A stretch of 64,000 nucleotides of DNA from Fasciola hepatica (GCA_948099385.1 CANUEZ040000165.1:9146001-9210000); one strand, 5' to 3'; counted from the first letter of the stretch, positions 13,005 through 25,081 are shown. Made by a program: numbers and translations. Notes: a model not told the origin generated them from the sequence alone.

Positions 13005-15331
13005 GTTAGAGCCACTCGTACGTTCGATTCTGGTCAAGTAAGGTCGATCCATACGTAACGAGCTCCGGGTTTGCAGTGGTTGAGCGATTATAATTGTGAT
13101 ATCTGAACGTAGACGTGCCGTGTACGATTCGTGGCACCACCGGTCAAGTTCCCCGTCGGGAGCCGTTGTGGCAGGATTTGTTGAAATAACAGGCTGTTAA
13201 TGTTTTTCTTAACATGATTCTGGGTATGCATAACAGAATCGATTTGTATACATGTGTTTTTACTAATACTCGTGTCTACGTACTAGAGAAATATCATACT
13301 ATCGTCCCATGGAGTGTATATATCTATGCATGTGACTGGTTACGTGGGATACCACAAATGACACTAGAAGATAGATTGAGAGAACCCAGAGTGATTTATA
13401 ATGTGAATGTGAACTACTTGCCCGTTCGATCAAACGGCACTTACACAAATGGGAAATGGCGGTAGAAAGCGGCAAGCCAAATGGGATCGGTGGTGTTTAT
13501 TGTGCTTTTGAGATAAAACGCGAAACAGTGACTCACTGGCAATTTATTCTATCAGACTGTAAACCACTGGTATTTGGTTGCCTGTCTGTTAACTTCGATC
13601 ATCAGCTGACTCGTTAAAGCCACTCACTCAAAATAGAAGACCAGTGTCACCACAATTTGAGAATGTTTGTTGAACCATTATCTACACACAACATAGGGAC
13701 GCTCTCTAATCAATCGAATATCCCCTCACTTGAAACGTTTGAGGCATCACCGTCCATTATTCTTTACCTGGTATTACGGCTTTGGTGGAGTGTTTATAAA
13801 CAGCCATTTCTGACACGAGAACTCCCAGTTACTAGTCCCCTCCATTAACTTCCGTTGTAACGTATCAAGTCAAAGATGCCCTATGTTTGTCCACAAAACA
13901 AGGATTCCTAGTGAAAAATAATCAGTAGCATGGTTTCGCAATGGTAATAAGAATAAGAGGATAAAAAAACGGTACTGGTCGAATCAGTACACCGTGTTTG
14001 TCACTGAAGAAGCAGATAAAAAATAGACAATCGTGGTTTGACAAACTTTCGTCGCAAACGCTTCACAAGGAGTTATTTCGACATAAGCAACCTAACTAGA
14101 TATGAAATAACCGAGTCATAAAACGTTGTGGTTCGAGAATACATTTATTTGATTGTGCTACATGTAGCAGAGTGGGGAATACTGTAACATTTGTGAGTGT
14201 AACGTGTGTGTCATGAGAATGTTTAATACTGCACAACGGTTCACTTGCAGAAAGAAGGATGTTTTCCACGAGATTCCAAAATTCGGATTAGGATATGTGT
14301 AGTGATTCAAATGCCTTTGCATGCGGTCCAGTGCACTACAACTTCATTTATAGTACCCATTCAATCAGGTGAAGCTCCATCGTGACTATTAGATTGAATG
14401 GATAAAACGAGATCACTTTGTGATTGGTCGGCACGTTGTGTGTCAATAAGTGCGTGCCTTCTTTTATATTTGAAAGAGTTATTACCAATTGAATGGGACA
14501 GAATACATTCGTGCTGTTGTCGTCTGGTCTTATTGTTCTCCCTGTGCGCGAAAGTCTGTGTGGGTGTAATTTAGTTCTGTGCTATTGGTCGGCTGGATAT
14601 GATTCTCACAACATGTGACTGCAATTAGATGTGCAGTTAAGGGAGCGTCTAGACAATCAAAGACGGTAAAATGACAGAGGATTAGTATAACCAGTTACAT
14701 GACAAAACAGGAGTGATAAACTTTGAAATGACTTGGATAGGGACACGTAGAGATCTCATGTGGGAGATGTAAAATGTTCACTTTTTGACCTTGAAAACTT
14801 GTTGTACATGATGGGTTCACTTGAGCACTGATGAGATAAGTAGATGGAGATATTTATTGGACTGGGCTTGTACAATATGGTCGTCCCGTAATTGAGAGAC
14901 TCGCAGATAAACGAACTCCTAGTCCCGACGCAGAGAACACAGGCTCGCTTTGCTACGTGTACTATGGAATAGATGAACAAACAATGGCAATAACATACCT
15001 CCAATTGTGGATAAACTGACCACAGAATCAGTATAGTCAAAAAGGCTTCAAGACCCCGAAGCAACAATAGACAGTGAACACTAGAGACGGCAATGCAGGA
15101 GTCAGTCAAGTGGTTTACAAATAGGCTCCTTATTTATGGGGCATTTTGACCAATCAACAAGCAGAAAAGAAGTAATGATTAGAGGGAACACACTCACACT
15201 AGCGTGGATGAATAAAAAGCGGAATAACATGGTTCTGAGGAAGTGTACGATCATAGGTACATGACCCAGTTCAGTCATTCACACGGATAAGACCGAATGG
15301 GAAGAATAGACTAAAACGGAAGAAATCTTTA
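13005..15331. other. No supportable gene
   Basis: Short frames only; none shows a domain or splice framing. A minus-strand frame at 14756-15109 is Leu/Cys-rich and overlaps sequence with the look of a degraded repeat, so it is not called. Confidence 0.4.
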
Positions 15332-15390
15332 GTAGGTTGTTGACTTTTCGATCACCACGAGTAACCTTAATCAAGACTGTTTTTTCAAGC
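15332..15390 (+). repeat. Penelope-like terminal motif, copy 1
   Basis: TAGGTTGTTGACTTTTCGAT followed by CACCACGAGTAACC and TCAAGACTG matches 25023-25081 nearly base for base. Both lie just upstream of Penelope-like coding remnants, so this is taken as part of the element's terminal (pLTR or 5' untranslated) sequence. Confidence 0.55.
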
Positions 15391-15771
15391 CGATGAAATT
15401 ACTGAAAAGATAATAACTAGTGAACTTGCCTGAGTAGACTGCAATACACTTCCGGGTAAGTGCATACGAGTTTTAAGTACAGGATTGTTTCGACAGTTTC
15501 CCGACGTGGGATTGTGTAGAACGGAGGACAGATATATAGAAAGGAGGGTGTATCGAAAATGCACACGGTTGGGGCGATATGCACGAATTCCCAATTTTGG
15601 CCCCCCTACAATAAAAAGAGAAACGTAGTGAGCTATTTGATCTACAGAGCAAGAAACATCTGTAGCCCTGACATGATCGTCTAAGAAAGTGAACACATTT
15701 GTGACACATTAATAGAAAATGGCTATCCAGAACCGTCTATTCGTCAGCATACGGGGGAAAGGAGACACAAA

Positions 15772-16315
15772 ATGAGAGTGCGAATGGCCAATAAAAAGAA
15801 TGTCTTCCTAACTGCCCCGTTCAAGGGTGACAAAACCTTAGAAATACTGGAGCTACGCCCATCTGAGACCCTCAGGAAGTCCTTTCCTGCTGCTCATGTC
15901 CGAGTCTTGGCAAATACCAAGTCTTTGATTGTTCAACAACCCAAGACAGGTTGCCTCATCAGCCTCAATCTTTATTCTATACCAGTTTACGTATTCTTGT
16001 AGTGCACAGTATGTTGGACAAACGACGAGACGCCAGTCCAGGAGGATATCAGAACGTGTCCCGGCTTCTTTACGCAAAGGAACAGTTCGGACTATCAATA
16101 GCGCAATCCTACAACATCTGGTGCATAGTGAACATCAAATCAACACAGCGATGGCTTTCAGACCAGTCCTGAAAACTCCCAGAGTTCACGCGAGAGGATT
16201 ACGCAAGCGGTTGCTGATGACGTCAGAAGCCATAGGAATTCGACTACTGAAGCCGGAATTGTGCATGCAAGTTAACCTTGTGCAACAGTTGTTGTTGCGT
16301 TGGCCGTCCAAGTGA
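15772..16315 (+). mobile_element. Penelope-like element C-terminus with GIY-YIG nuclease
   Basis: Two overlapping frames together read as the C-terminal third of a Penelope-like retroelement protein. The first, from 15772, carries the connector after the reverse transcriptase (LRKSFPAAHVRVLANTK), then reaches a stop. The second, entered by a frameshift near 15950-15985, continues with YQFTYSCSAQYVGQTTRR. This is the GIY-YIG endonuclease core, with the YVG at 16010-16018 followed by the conserved Arg-rich helix and SERVPASLRKG. The frame ends at 16315 with a C-terminus typical of the family (GIRLLKPELCMQ). The frameshift and missing reverse transcriptase make it non-functional. It probably belongs to the same family as the copy at 25.0-26.4 kb, judged from the shared terminal motif. 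Confidence 0.8.
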
Positions 16316-16700
16316 TTCTCTTACGGTTCCCATGTACAAGTTCTCCCCAACCCCACATCTCCTTTTTCACACCTTCGTTTTTCAGGCCATGTGGTTAAGT
16401 ATTTCACACCTACTGTCGTTCACACATCGGACAAGGTCCATCAAGATGAAGCGTGTCATCAAGGTACACACACAAGTTGAACTTTTACTCACTCACTAGT
16501 ACCCATGACTGCACGTATACTCTCTTTTACCCAGTACTATATATGGAAGTGCCTGAAGTGATATGTCGAAAAGAAACTCTTTGTGTTACAAGCTTTTTCA
16601 TGAATCGATGGGCGTATTCTATCATTTTACTGGCGCATTTAAATTGACGACGCGGCTCGTAAAAATACTGTTGGGATCCAACTACAAAGACCTACTGCGG

Positions 16701-16793
16701 TGTGGTGTGGTGTGGTGTGGTGTGGTGTGGTGTGGTGTGGTGTGGTGTGGTGTGGTGTGGTGTGGTGTGGTGTGGTGTGGTGTGGTGTGGTGT

Positions 16794-16838
<45 letters not shown>
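16701..16838. repeat. (TGTGG)19 followed by (TG)21
   Basis: Nineteen exact TGTGG pentamers (16701-16795) change directly into about 21 TG units. One strand has no A at all and is strongly G-rich. The long Cys/Val/Trp frame across it is a repeat artefact. Confidence 0.95.
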
Positions 16839-17311
16839 AGGATCTCGTATCTTCTATCTGGATATTCCTAAAAGTCTCTGAATCCCACTGTGCTTATCCT
16901 ATTGTACTGCCATTTTTTCTACCAACATTTGTCGGCATTTCCCTATTTTTGTCCATTTTCTCATCGGGTCGCTGCAGGCCTTATTGGTAATGACTAAAAC
17001 ACAACGTCCATGCATGCTTTCCATTATATTCCGAATGGTTTCAGGCTCTGTGCTAACCCATTCACCAAGGAAGACGGACCTCACTTCTTTCAATGTTCCA
17101 GAGACTCTTCAATCCGTACAGACTCGCGTAGCCATTAGACCGCAGAAATTTTCAATCGATTTAAACTCTGGACTGTGGGCTGTCCAGTCCGTGGACTTGA
17201 TGTTCCGATACAATAGCCGGACTCTGGTGGAGTTGACCTTATTTGTGGCGGCTTTATCATGTGGAATATCGTTGTAGCCTTCAGAAAAATTTCTTTTAAG
17301 GCTATTTTGTG

Positions 17312-17405
17312 TGAAAACAGAAGTCAAAAACATAGATTGCACGATGTATCCTGGACCATTTTGCTGCATCTTTACAAAGTGCATACTGCAGTCGAAGTGA
17401 TTATT
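17312..17405 (+). repeat. Inverted repeat, left arm (94 bp)
   Basis: This arm is the reverse complement of 17690-17783 with only two mismatches over 94 bp. The spacer is 284 bp. The arm is transposase-coding on the minus strand, so a piece of the Tc1 element has been copied in opposite orientation. An ATT-rich microsatellite (about 17398-17422) sits at the inner boundary. Confidence 0.9.
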
Positions 17406-17422
17406 ATTATTATCATTATTAT
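17398..17422. repeat. (ATT)n short microsatellite
   Basis: Interrupted TTA/ATT trinucleotide run, partly inside the inverted-repeat arm. Confidence 0.8.
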
Positions 17423-17689
17423 ACTAAACATTGCTTCAAAGCAAGTCAAGCGTTCAAAGTGATCTACTCGACCACCAGTACCAAACTATTAAGATACATG
17501 GAGGCCCTGTCGATCCGTGCACACAAACCTGAACTTTGCAAACAACTCGAACTTGTAATCAATTTATCATTGCCGTGGTAATGAGGAGTGACAATTGTTA
17601 TGTGATCATCCGATAGACATGTGTGAATGTGTGCTTCATGTGATTTTGCCTTTGGTTATAAGCATTTCGTTCATTTATTTTGCTATAAA

Positions 17690-17783
17690 AATAATCACTT
17701 CGACTGCAGCATGCACTTTGTAAAGATGCAGCGAAATGGTCCAGGATACATCGTGCAATCTATGTTTTTGACTTCTGTTTTCA
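17690..17783 (-). repeat. Inverted repeat, right arm (94 bp)
   Basis: This is the partner of 17312-17405. Its transposase sequence reads on the plus strand, opposite to the rest of the element. Differences are one T/C and one A/G. Such high identity implies the duplication is much younger than the stops in the surrounding transposase, or is maintained by gene conversion between the arms. Confidence 0.9.
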
Positions 17784-18499
17784 AATTTGTAACGGGGAAA
17801 GGTTGTTTCTTATTTTGTGTGAGTCAGTCTTTTACTTCCCTTCTAGAAGTGGAAACCGAATTATTTTGTCTTCAAAAATCTCACCCAGGACCATTTGAGA
17901 GCTACCGTCAAAACTCGACGAACGAGGTTCAGCTGGCTTCTTTTGAAATCGTCCCAGTATGACCCATTCCTCTCGCTTTTTGAAATGACCATCAGTCATA
18001 CAAGGTAGTGATCTCATATTTCCGTACGGCAGATGGGATACAGACTCTAGGAGTTACTGTCCTGGCCGAATACGTAAATTCAGTTGCAAGGACCTCTGCA
18101 GTTTCGAGGCTCTCGTACGCTGGATCAGAGAATCGCGCAAGAGTCTTCTCTTGTCCTGATGGGAGATTTTTCGTCGAATTCCACGTTTTCTCTTATCGAA
18201 GTAGTAATCAGTGTCCTTCAAAAATGTACGAATATCTATTGGTCGCCTGCAGTTTTTTTTTCTGAATCGGGCTTATGATTATCTCGGAGTCTTTGTATAC
18301 GAGTGCTTTTTCAGCTCGGAGAAACTTGGACCACACGTCATCCCTCTGTTCTGATAAACGAGAGGCCTCTATTTCCAGTCGGAACGCATACTTTATGTAC
18401 TTTGTCCATGTATCAAGTGAGACATGAATACTGATCAATGGTACATCGCTGAGAATGGAAAATGAGTCATTGCTGATCAAGGTCACTACTTAATTAAAC

Positions 18500-19130
18500 C
18501 CCTTTGAGATTTTTCCGACTCGTCCAGGGTCGAGCTTAACAGCATTCTGCACTCGCTTAAATATATATTCCGGGATAAGTCAACCTTACCTTTTCGAACC
18601 TAAAATCCTGTGTGCATATCCGTGGTATGTGTTGTGTGGCCAACCTATATGTCATTGGCATCCGCACGTGATTTATTCCGATCCCGTCGGTCTTGCACTT
18701 GCGTGCACCATGCCTGTCTATCCCACGCTCAGCTTTGGTCTACTCGACCAAACACGTGTGTACCAGCATGTCTGCTTACGTGCTCGTTTACTGATATACT
18801 AATAAACGGATCTATTGCGTACTGTGTCCCCTGAATTCTCAACACAACAGTATGGTAGTGGTTTGATAAATCTAGTCACTCCAGGTGGTTTGGTCCAAAA
18901 GTAATTGCAGAAAAACAGAGGGAAAAGGAGGATGAGTTTAATTGCATTTCTTGTACTACAGTGCACAAATCGCTCTCCACGCGTCCTCATTTTCTGTGAT
19001 TTCGCGAGAAAACGTACACGCGGAATCGTGAACCTTGGCATGCGTATGTCTTCTCTCATCACTTTATGGGGATCGTCTACGGATTTTAATTGTAACTCAG
19101 GAAAATTTATGTTATCCCGGATAATGTGGA
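18500..19130. other. No supportable gene
   Basis: This interval lies between a Tc1 remnant and a LINE. Part of it, near the right end, may be upstream LINE sequence too decayed to assign. No other signal seen. Confidence 0.35.
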
Positions 19131-19139
19131 TAATGAGCA

Positions 19140-20095
19140 GTTAAGTGGTTTTTGCCCATTGCCCTCACGAGCCACACCTAAAGTCATCGAAACGCTGTTT
19201 TCACGCGCCTTCAAACGCATCTGAATGAGCCACCTGATCATTTTCAGTTTACTTATAAACCTGGAAGATCCTCTCGATATTGTAATCTGCTTGGCCTGTT
19301 CTGTCACTAAATCGCTAAATAACTCTGATCGATCGGTCTGCTACTTAATCGTCGACCATTCTTCAGCCTTTGGTTCAAAGCCCCTATCTCTTCTTCACCA
19401 AAAGCTTGAAACTTCCGATTGTTCCGCACGAATTCTTTCCTGGTTATCGAAATACGTTCATAATCTAGGTCAGCTAGACATTTCCAAACATTTGTTAACA
19501 ATTCCGGTGCACTGCAGTTTGCTGCGCTATCCCTTTTTTCTATTTGCCACCTATATTAGCGACCTTTCATCTAAACGCCTGGCATGTATTTTCAGTCCCT
19601 CTCACTCACCTTTCCCTACAAATCAAGTTATACTGAATTCCGAATCCCAATCCAAATTTGGTTCTGTCAAGTGCTTGGGTGTTAATCTAGACACCAATTT
19701 AAGATGGACATTTCCCATTCAGTACTGGGTCCGTTTACTGCGACGCCAATCTTTTGAAATAAGAGAACTCAGGCAGTCTCGTATACCACAAACAATTGTC
19801 TCCGAATTTGCTCTCTAATGTATTTCCTTCCAGTTTTATTGTGTAGGTGACCAGTAATTTTCCCTGGCCTTCTAAGACAAGACTTCAAAGCATTTCGCTG
19901 CGGACTGGTAACGAATAGCCGTATTACATCCTTCCCCCCATGATTTTCTTCTGACTGAACTTGTCAGCCAACAATACGGAATCTCACGTAGCTCTAGGGC
20001 ACAGTAAAATACGGAATCCAAGGCACTCACTAAACCCTGAATTATCTCTCTGTCGTTCTCACTCGATCTACTTTTGCCAGAGATTTTTACTGGAA
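19140..20095 (+). mobile_element. CR1-like LINE reverse transcriptase, copy A
   Basis: Plus-strand remnants follow the order of a CR1/Jockey-type reverse transcriptase. Near 19150-19280 is a piece reading LNEPPDHFQFTYKPGRS (the QFGF..GRST helix). The frame 19225-19818 follows, with LIVDHSSAFGSKP (the LDYSSAFD catalytic motif A, first Asp kept) and FATYISDLSS (motif C area, with deletion of the YADD segment). It ends with SVKCLGVNLDTNLRWTFPIQ, the thumb/connection motif. Sequence beyond the frame (to about 20095) continues in other frames as LRQDFKALRRGLV-type C-terminus. It aligns strongly to copy B at 45.1-46.0 kb. Several frameshifts and the lost YADD mean it is dead. Confidence 0.85.
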
Positions 20096-21581
20096 AGTAA
20101 GCATGCTACTTGCTAAAATGCTTCTTGATACAGTTACAGATACAAATAACGGGTGCGGGTGTATTAGCCTTTCGAGCAGAATATTCACTCGTCCTCTCAT
20201 GAATATGATAGAAATAAGCAGTCATACACACGAGTCCCCTGACTGATGAACACAGAAAACCTTTCGTCGTTGTTGTGGAACATCAGAGGAGGTGGGAGAA
20301 TATATGTGCGTGGAAAGTGTGACTTAAACGACCATTCATCTGTTTACGTGCGTGATAGTGCGCGGAGGAGCACGCGAGAACTGAATGTGATAGAATATAC
20401 CTTATTGAGATAATTCGGTCCTCAGATTATCACATTAGTAGCAATCTGAACACAATAACCTGATGTTATCACCACTTTTTCGCAATGGAAATTGGACATG
20501 ACGCTTGAAATCCCCCGTGTGACTTCTTGTGTTCGGCATCATACAAAATCAAGTTTCACAGCCTCAGGTGAGACCAGAAAATTTCAATATCCATCATGAG
20601 TATGTTATCCTGATTGAGTCATCGGATCAATGCGTCGGCTGTTTGCCCTTGGAAGCTTTCGGTCTCTCTGAATAGCAGGGCTGGGTCGGCTCAAGAGTCA
20701 ATGCGAATGACTACGTACCTACTATGGCACATGGAAATTTGTAGGATTGCGTGTGGGTAGCGAACCCTAATGGGGTGGTGCATGCGTAACACCGCCAAAC
20801 ATTTGCGTTGTCCCTAGAATCTTATCACCAACCTAACGTAGTCATTCACCTCCATACTGGAGTCTTCGGATAGTCACGAAATAGGAAGTGATAATATGTT
20901 TCGTATATAAAACTGACAAAATATATTGCGTAGAGCCACAAACACGTTTGTCCAGTATTGAAGAGATCATCTTTCGCGCAAACTTCCTCCTCGTAGCAGA
21001 TCCCATGGGTGCCCATCATAATCGACTGAGTCACGTGCACTATGTCTAGATAGTTCCGAAGGCATACATGTGGATTTATGTATGCTATATAGGAGTATGA
21101 CTGACAGAAACAGTATATTTAAGTCAAATTCAGTCCAGCTGTACAGATGAAGACCAGTCTATGTTAAAACGAGACCAGCATAATCAGGAACTCTGCGTTG
21201 TCACAAGAACAAAAGTAGCACAAAACATAGATGTGTTGACCAAGAGAGACAATTCAATATGAGAAATCTAAGCTTTTGTCTCGCCTACGAAAATTCACAC
21301 CAAGAGTCAGAATAGGTCAAACGACATTACGTGGTATATCTTTTGATGGGGCTGTTTTGTTCGAAGATAAATTCGTCCCTGGCGATGATCGGTCGTTGGA
21401 CTGTTATGACCCGACCGTTGGAAGACACAGAACAACCGATCACTTTCAATGGATGAACATGAACGCGACTTACAGGCACGTTTCACAAAGGCCGTCGATA
21501 AAAGGAAATCGGCACAAAATGAGTGACTGCGACTTGGCGAATAACCGGACAGTACGAACGCTGTTTCTCGCGGGTGTACGC

Positions 21582-21582
<1 letters not shown>

Positions 21583-21622
<40 letters not shown>
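21583..21622. repeat. (TG)20 microsatellite
   Basis: Pure TG run of 40 nt. Confidence 0.95.
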
Positions 21623-21623
<1 letters not shown>

Positions 21624-21837
21624 ATGCGCAAAGTGTCAGTTTACTGTTAGCTCAGTCAATCAGCTCGAAACAGGAAACTAGAATCTAGTCAACATGCTGC
21701 CATTAGCAAGTGAGGATGCAACTGCACTGTTTGTGGCCTGTATGACAGAAGGAAACAATAACAATTGTTAATCAGCTGAATCTCCGGGGCTTAGTGATGC
21801 TAATTTCATCGATCCCGTTGAGTCTTGATTCAGTCCA

Positions 21838-21854
21838 CCCCCCCCCCCCCCCCC
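21838..21854. repeat. Homopolymer C17
   Basis: Seventeen consecutive C. Length may be affected by sequencing or assembly error. Confidence 0.9.
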
Positions 21855-22448
21855 TCGTCCATGCACCTCTCATTACGGCTGGGTTAACATTCAACAGTAC
21901 TGAGATCGTTTCTTCGAGAAACCTGCTCTCGAATTTTGATCGCACCAATACTCACACTCCTCCATGATCTTCAGTCTTAATCGATTCCCTGGTAGCCATC
22001 AATTAGTCAGTACCAGTCTGAAGGTTGAGTCTTTCATTACACTTCACTGTGCTCGTGTGAGAATGGTTATGTCTAACCTCATAGACATGATGCCCATATT
22101 GCCTCAATTAAAATACAGTCGACAATTGATCTCACTGATCGGACTACTTTAAAGTTGATATTTAATTCACCTTCCTACTTATCAATCGATTCCGGAAACC
22201 GAACATTGTAACCGTGTTTTGAAAATCCCCTAAAACCCGTTGGTGACCTTTTACGGCTAGTACGTGACTTGAAGCGTACAATCAGGTTCACAATGTCATG
22301 TATACCAGAAGTTCACTGTATCAAACTGATTTGTAAGATTATAACTCCTAACTGTGAGTGGAGTGTTCACCTTACGAAGATCACGTCCAAAAAAACGGAA
22401 ATTGATATAACTAAGCTACACCGAGTAATAGACACTCTGTGAAACACA

Positions 22449-22530
22449 ATGATCGTTGTGTTGCCCATCATCATAGCACACTTTTTGTCCCTTACGGAAG
22501 GCTCCAGATCCTATGAAGAGCCGCCGCCAA
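22449..22530 (+). CDS. Possible first exon of a secreted protein
   Basis: An ATG opens 27 codons that read as a signal peptide followed by a short polar stretch: MIVVLPIIIAHFLSLTEGS, then RSYEEPPP. The exon stops at a strong donor, CCAA|GTAAGT, in phase 1. No second exon with matching phase and credible coding was found downstream; the nearest candidate acceptor (before 24116) leads to an early stop. What is seen is the hydrophobic leader and donor only. It could be a chance combination. Confidence 0.3.
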
Positions 22531-23399
22531 GTAAGTCTGTTGTGTCCTATTAACGCAATCATCGTGGTTGCTGCGTTCGTCTATTATTACGTGGATAGGA
22601 GAGGGGTCAAGTGAAAACTAGTGGGTCTTACTGGATAGGATAATGAATACATGGTTATCATGTTATCATCATCGGGAATGATTTGGGTGGGATGATTTGT
22701 TGTGCTTTATTTCGTTACGCTCTCAATTTTTTGAAGAATTTTGCTCACCTTGTTTATCCATTTCTTTCTCAGTCTTGAAAAAATGAAAATCAAGTTAAGC
22801 AAATGAATAATTTTATGCACCCAATGCAAAGTTGATTTTATAACTTACGTGATTTACAAAGGAATTCCAAACAAATTAGTATAATGGCAAAATGGAATGG
22901 TCACGGTTTACCAGTAGCGGATAGAAGGACAAGCCAGTCTATTTCTACATGTGGATGTGCATGAAAAGAGTATCTCACCCAATAAGATTATGTTAAATGA
23001 GTTAGAGTAACTCCTAGATAACGAACGAAAAAAGCTTTCGATAGATGCTGGCTATCAATAGAGAGACAAAGGACGTAAATGAACACCTTTCGGTGGCATG
23101 ATCTACATTTAAGATTGAAAGACAAGTCGAAACACTTTAGAAAGTTAAGCGAATGAAGCTGTGAAGTAGACCAGTAGCCATGTTCATTCAGACTATTTCG
23201 AAAACAATTTGAACTTTCATTTCCGTTATGGAGACATCCAAATATAACATCATCGGCGTGTTTGCTTCCACTGAGGTTCGGGGAAAAGGAGAGTTTACTA
23301 ATGTAAAAAGGAAGAAGAAATGCGGACAGAATGGCACTTTAAAGAACATCAGATTTAGTTTGAAGAGAAAACGAATGTCTCTTGCCACAAAGGGTGTTC

Positions 23400-24060
23400 A
23401 AAGCACGACTGTCAACTCTATTATCACAGGGAATACACAGAAGAGTACCTCAATAAAGAGAACCAAATTCCTTTCGCGTAGTCGAGAAAAATTATCCTGA
23501 AAGTGTGACTACCTTGATCGCGAGTAGAAGCAATAGAATTATCAACGTATCCAGCGATATCAAGGGCTGATTGGGAGTTTTCGTAGGCAGATTTCGTCTC
23601 ATCAAGTTAGTGAATTTGGGGATTTAAGCTGCGCGGGTTGGCATTCTTGGTCGCTTGTAGCAAGGGAGATGTGCAGACTATTGTGCGATATTTGTTGGAT
23701 CCTTTCTTGGATAAACCTGTGATGCGTACGGATTTCCAACTATCGAGAACTACCTCAGAATCAAAGCACGGGTTAAATAGATGAGTCATGGAGGGTGTGA
23801 TTTAAAAAAATCGAGATCTTAGTAACAGCGGTGATAGCAAGTCGGGCCACCAGACTTATGGCACTTGACTCGTAGAATTTTAAGGACAAAGCCAGGCGTA
23901 ACGGGGTAAGGCTCATGGGATTCGATTTATCGATGGGTAAGTGAAGATACGTCAGAATTAACTCTGAACTGGTGATTCAAATCTTCGACATTTAGATTCA
24001 GCCTGGGGGCCTGGAGTAGCACAACTGTTTCAGGGCTTTTCACGTCCCATGGCAATTCTT
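23400..24060 (-). mobile_element. LINE reverse transcriptase remnant
   Basis: Minus-strand sequence retains the N-terminal half of a LINE reverse transcriptase. A pre-RT segment (about 23890-24060) ends with PVTPGFVLKIL. At 23607-23789 DSWKSVRITGLSKKGSNKYR corresponds to the conserved W+.A.+.P..KKGS...NYRPIS block. At about 23470-23520 TFRIIFLDYAKGI matches motif A (FLD.AKAFD) with the end lost. The pieces lie in at least two frames, with stops. The clade is probably CR1/Jockey-like; which family cannot be decided without comparison. Confidence 0.65.
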
Positions 24061-25020
24061 GTTACTCAGCGCTGTATTTACAATCAGAAATTTCAGATTT
24101 TATACTTCATTCTAGGTGAGTGTGGACAAACTTTTACAGCGTGATGCCAGCTTATTTATTGCGCCTTGTCCTTACGGTGCATCTTCAAGCGAGGGGGGTG
24201 GGGGTGGGGGAGAACCTATGGGGTCGAAAATAAACGGTTTCTATGGGGCAACACAAGTCATAACAAAGGTGAAGGTAGTTAGTTTAGTGATCACAGTATC
24301 AGAGAGCGTCGTGTAAAGAAAAAAAAAAGAAAAATCAATAGAGTCATCAAATGCCTTAAGCTTATCGAGATTCTTCCGAGAGTAAAATCGTGGGAAGACA
24401 GTGCAAGATGAATGCAGGAAGCGGGTCAAAGATTTACTTTTACAGAAAATGTTGAGGTGACGAAGTAAATTGCAGTTATCAGAAGTGCTAATAAGGTCAC
24501 TTTTAAAAACTATGCAAATAATTGTATCATTAACTAACACTGAATCTAATACGGAAGCAAAACTCCTTGGACAAAGCACCAGATTTAAAGAAATCCAATG
24601 CAGTTAAGATGGATAAGTCAAGCCTATTGAAATCTACTGCCATTTATGCACAAGAACTGGTCAAGAGTTGCAATGCGATACTTGGAAAGGCTGTCAATTT
24701 AATGGCTGATATCATCAGCTGGAGTATCTTGTGGAACGTAAGAACTGTTGAAGACAGGATGACGGAAAGAATTTAGAAAAGGAGGCATAGAACGAAATGA
24801 AATGCAATTGATCTTCATCGAGTTGAACTGGGATGAGAGGTTAGAAAACCTGCAACACTTTGGACGGATTTCTTAGGTTCGCTGGTCGAGTGCCTCGGAA
24901 AATTTCAAACCCATCAATACTGATGGCATCATTATCAATTTCTTTGTTCAATCAACTTGCAATGTGATATGAGATGTGGTAAAATTGTATTGTTCAATAA
25001 CCCAGCGTAGTAGAAGTCGT
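24061..25020. other. Unassigned; G-run motif
   Basis: No gene seen. Contains the G6-T-G5-T-G5 tract at 24193-24210 and open frames without recognisable features (for example 24567-24776). Confidence 0.4.
24193..24210 (+). other. G-run tract, potential quadruplex
   Basis: Three long G runs (6, 5 and 5) are separated by single T. The total G count allows four G-tetrad stretches of three, so quadruplex folding is possible but untested. Confidence 0.5.
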
Positions 25021-25022
25021 TG

Positions 25023-25081
25023 GTAGGTTGTCGATGTTTCGGTCACCACGAGTAACTTTTTTCAAGACTGGTTTTACAAAC
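25023..25081 (+). repeat. Penelope-like terminal motif, copy 2
   Basis: TAGGTTGTCGATGTTTCGGT followed by CACCACGAGTAAC and TTCAAGACTGG matches 15332-15390. It precedes reverse-transcriptase remnants by about 150 bp. Confidence 0.55.

Larger units (their letters stand above)
16899..18490 (-). mobile_element. Tc1/mariner transposase remnant, rearranged
   Basis: Minus-strand pieces follow the order of a Tc1-type DDE transposase. At 18208-18486 there is possible N-terminal/catalytic-start sequence (DDVWSKFLRAEKALV). At about 17832-17950 lies GSSQMVLGEIFEDKI, the decayed GGGSVMVWG block. At 17109-17384 lies STDWTAHSPEFKSIENF, the WPARSPDLNPIENLW block. At 16899-17093 is the C-terminal EVRSVFLGEWVSTEPETIRN and the ESMHGRC segment. 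Stops and frame changes separate the pieces. Between the middle and C-terminal parts an inverted duplication (17312-17783) has scrambled the element. The catalytic context is altered (D of SPDL is replaced by E), so it is inactive. The C-terminal half is certain; the N-terminal half is less so. Confidence 0.75.
20100..23390. other. Mostly unassigned DNA with orphan exon candidate
   Basis: Apart from the microsatellite at 21583, the poly-C tract at 21838 and a possible leader exon at 22449, no coding or repeat signal could be supported in this stretch. Confidence 0.4.

Noticed and set aside
12572..13015. 147-codon frame on the minus strand
   Set aside because: Lies antisense to the last cathepsin exon and its 3'UTR; no domain, His/Thr-rich shadow frame.
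20240..20290. CTGATGA near GAAA as a hammerhead ribozyme
   Set aside because: No stem II can be drawn between the CTGATGA and GAAA parts, and the flanking stem I/III strands do not pair.
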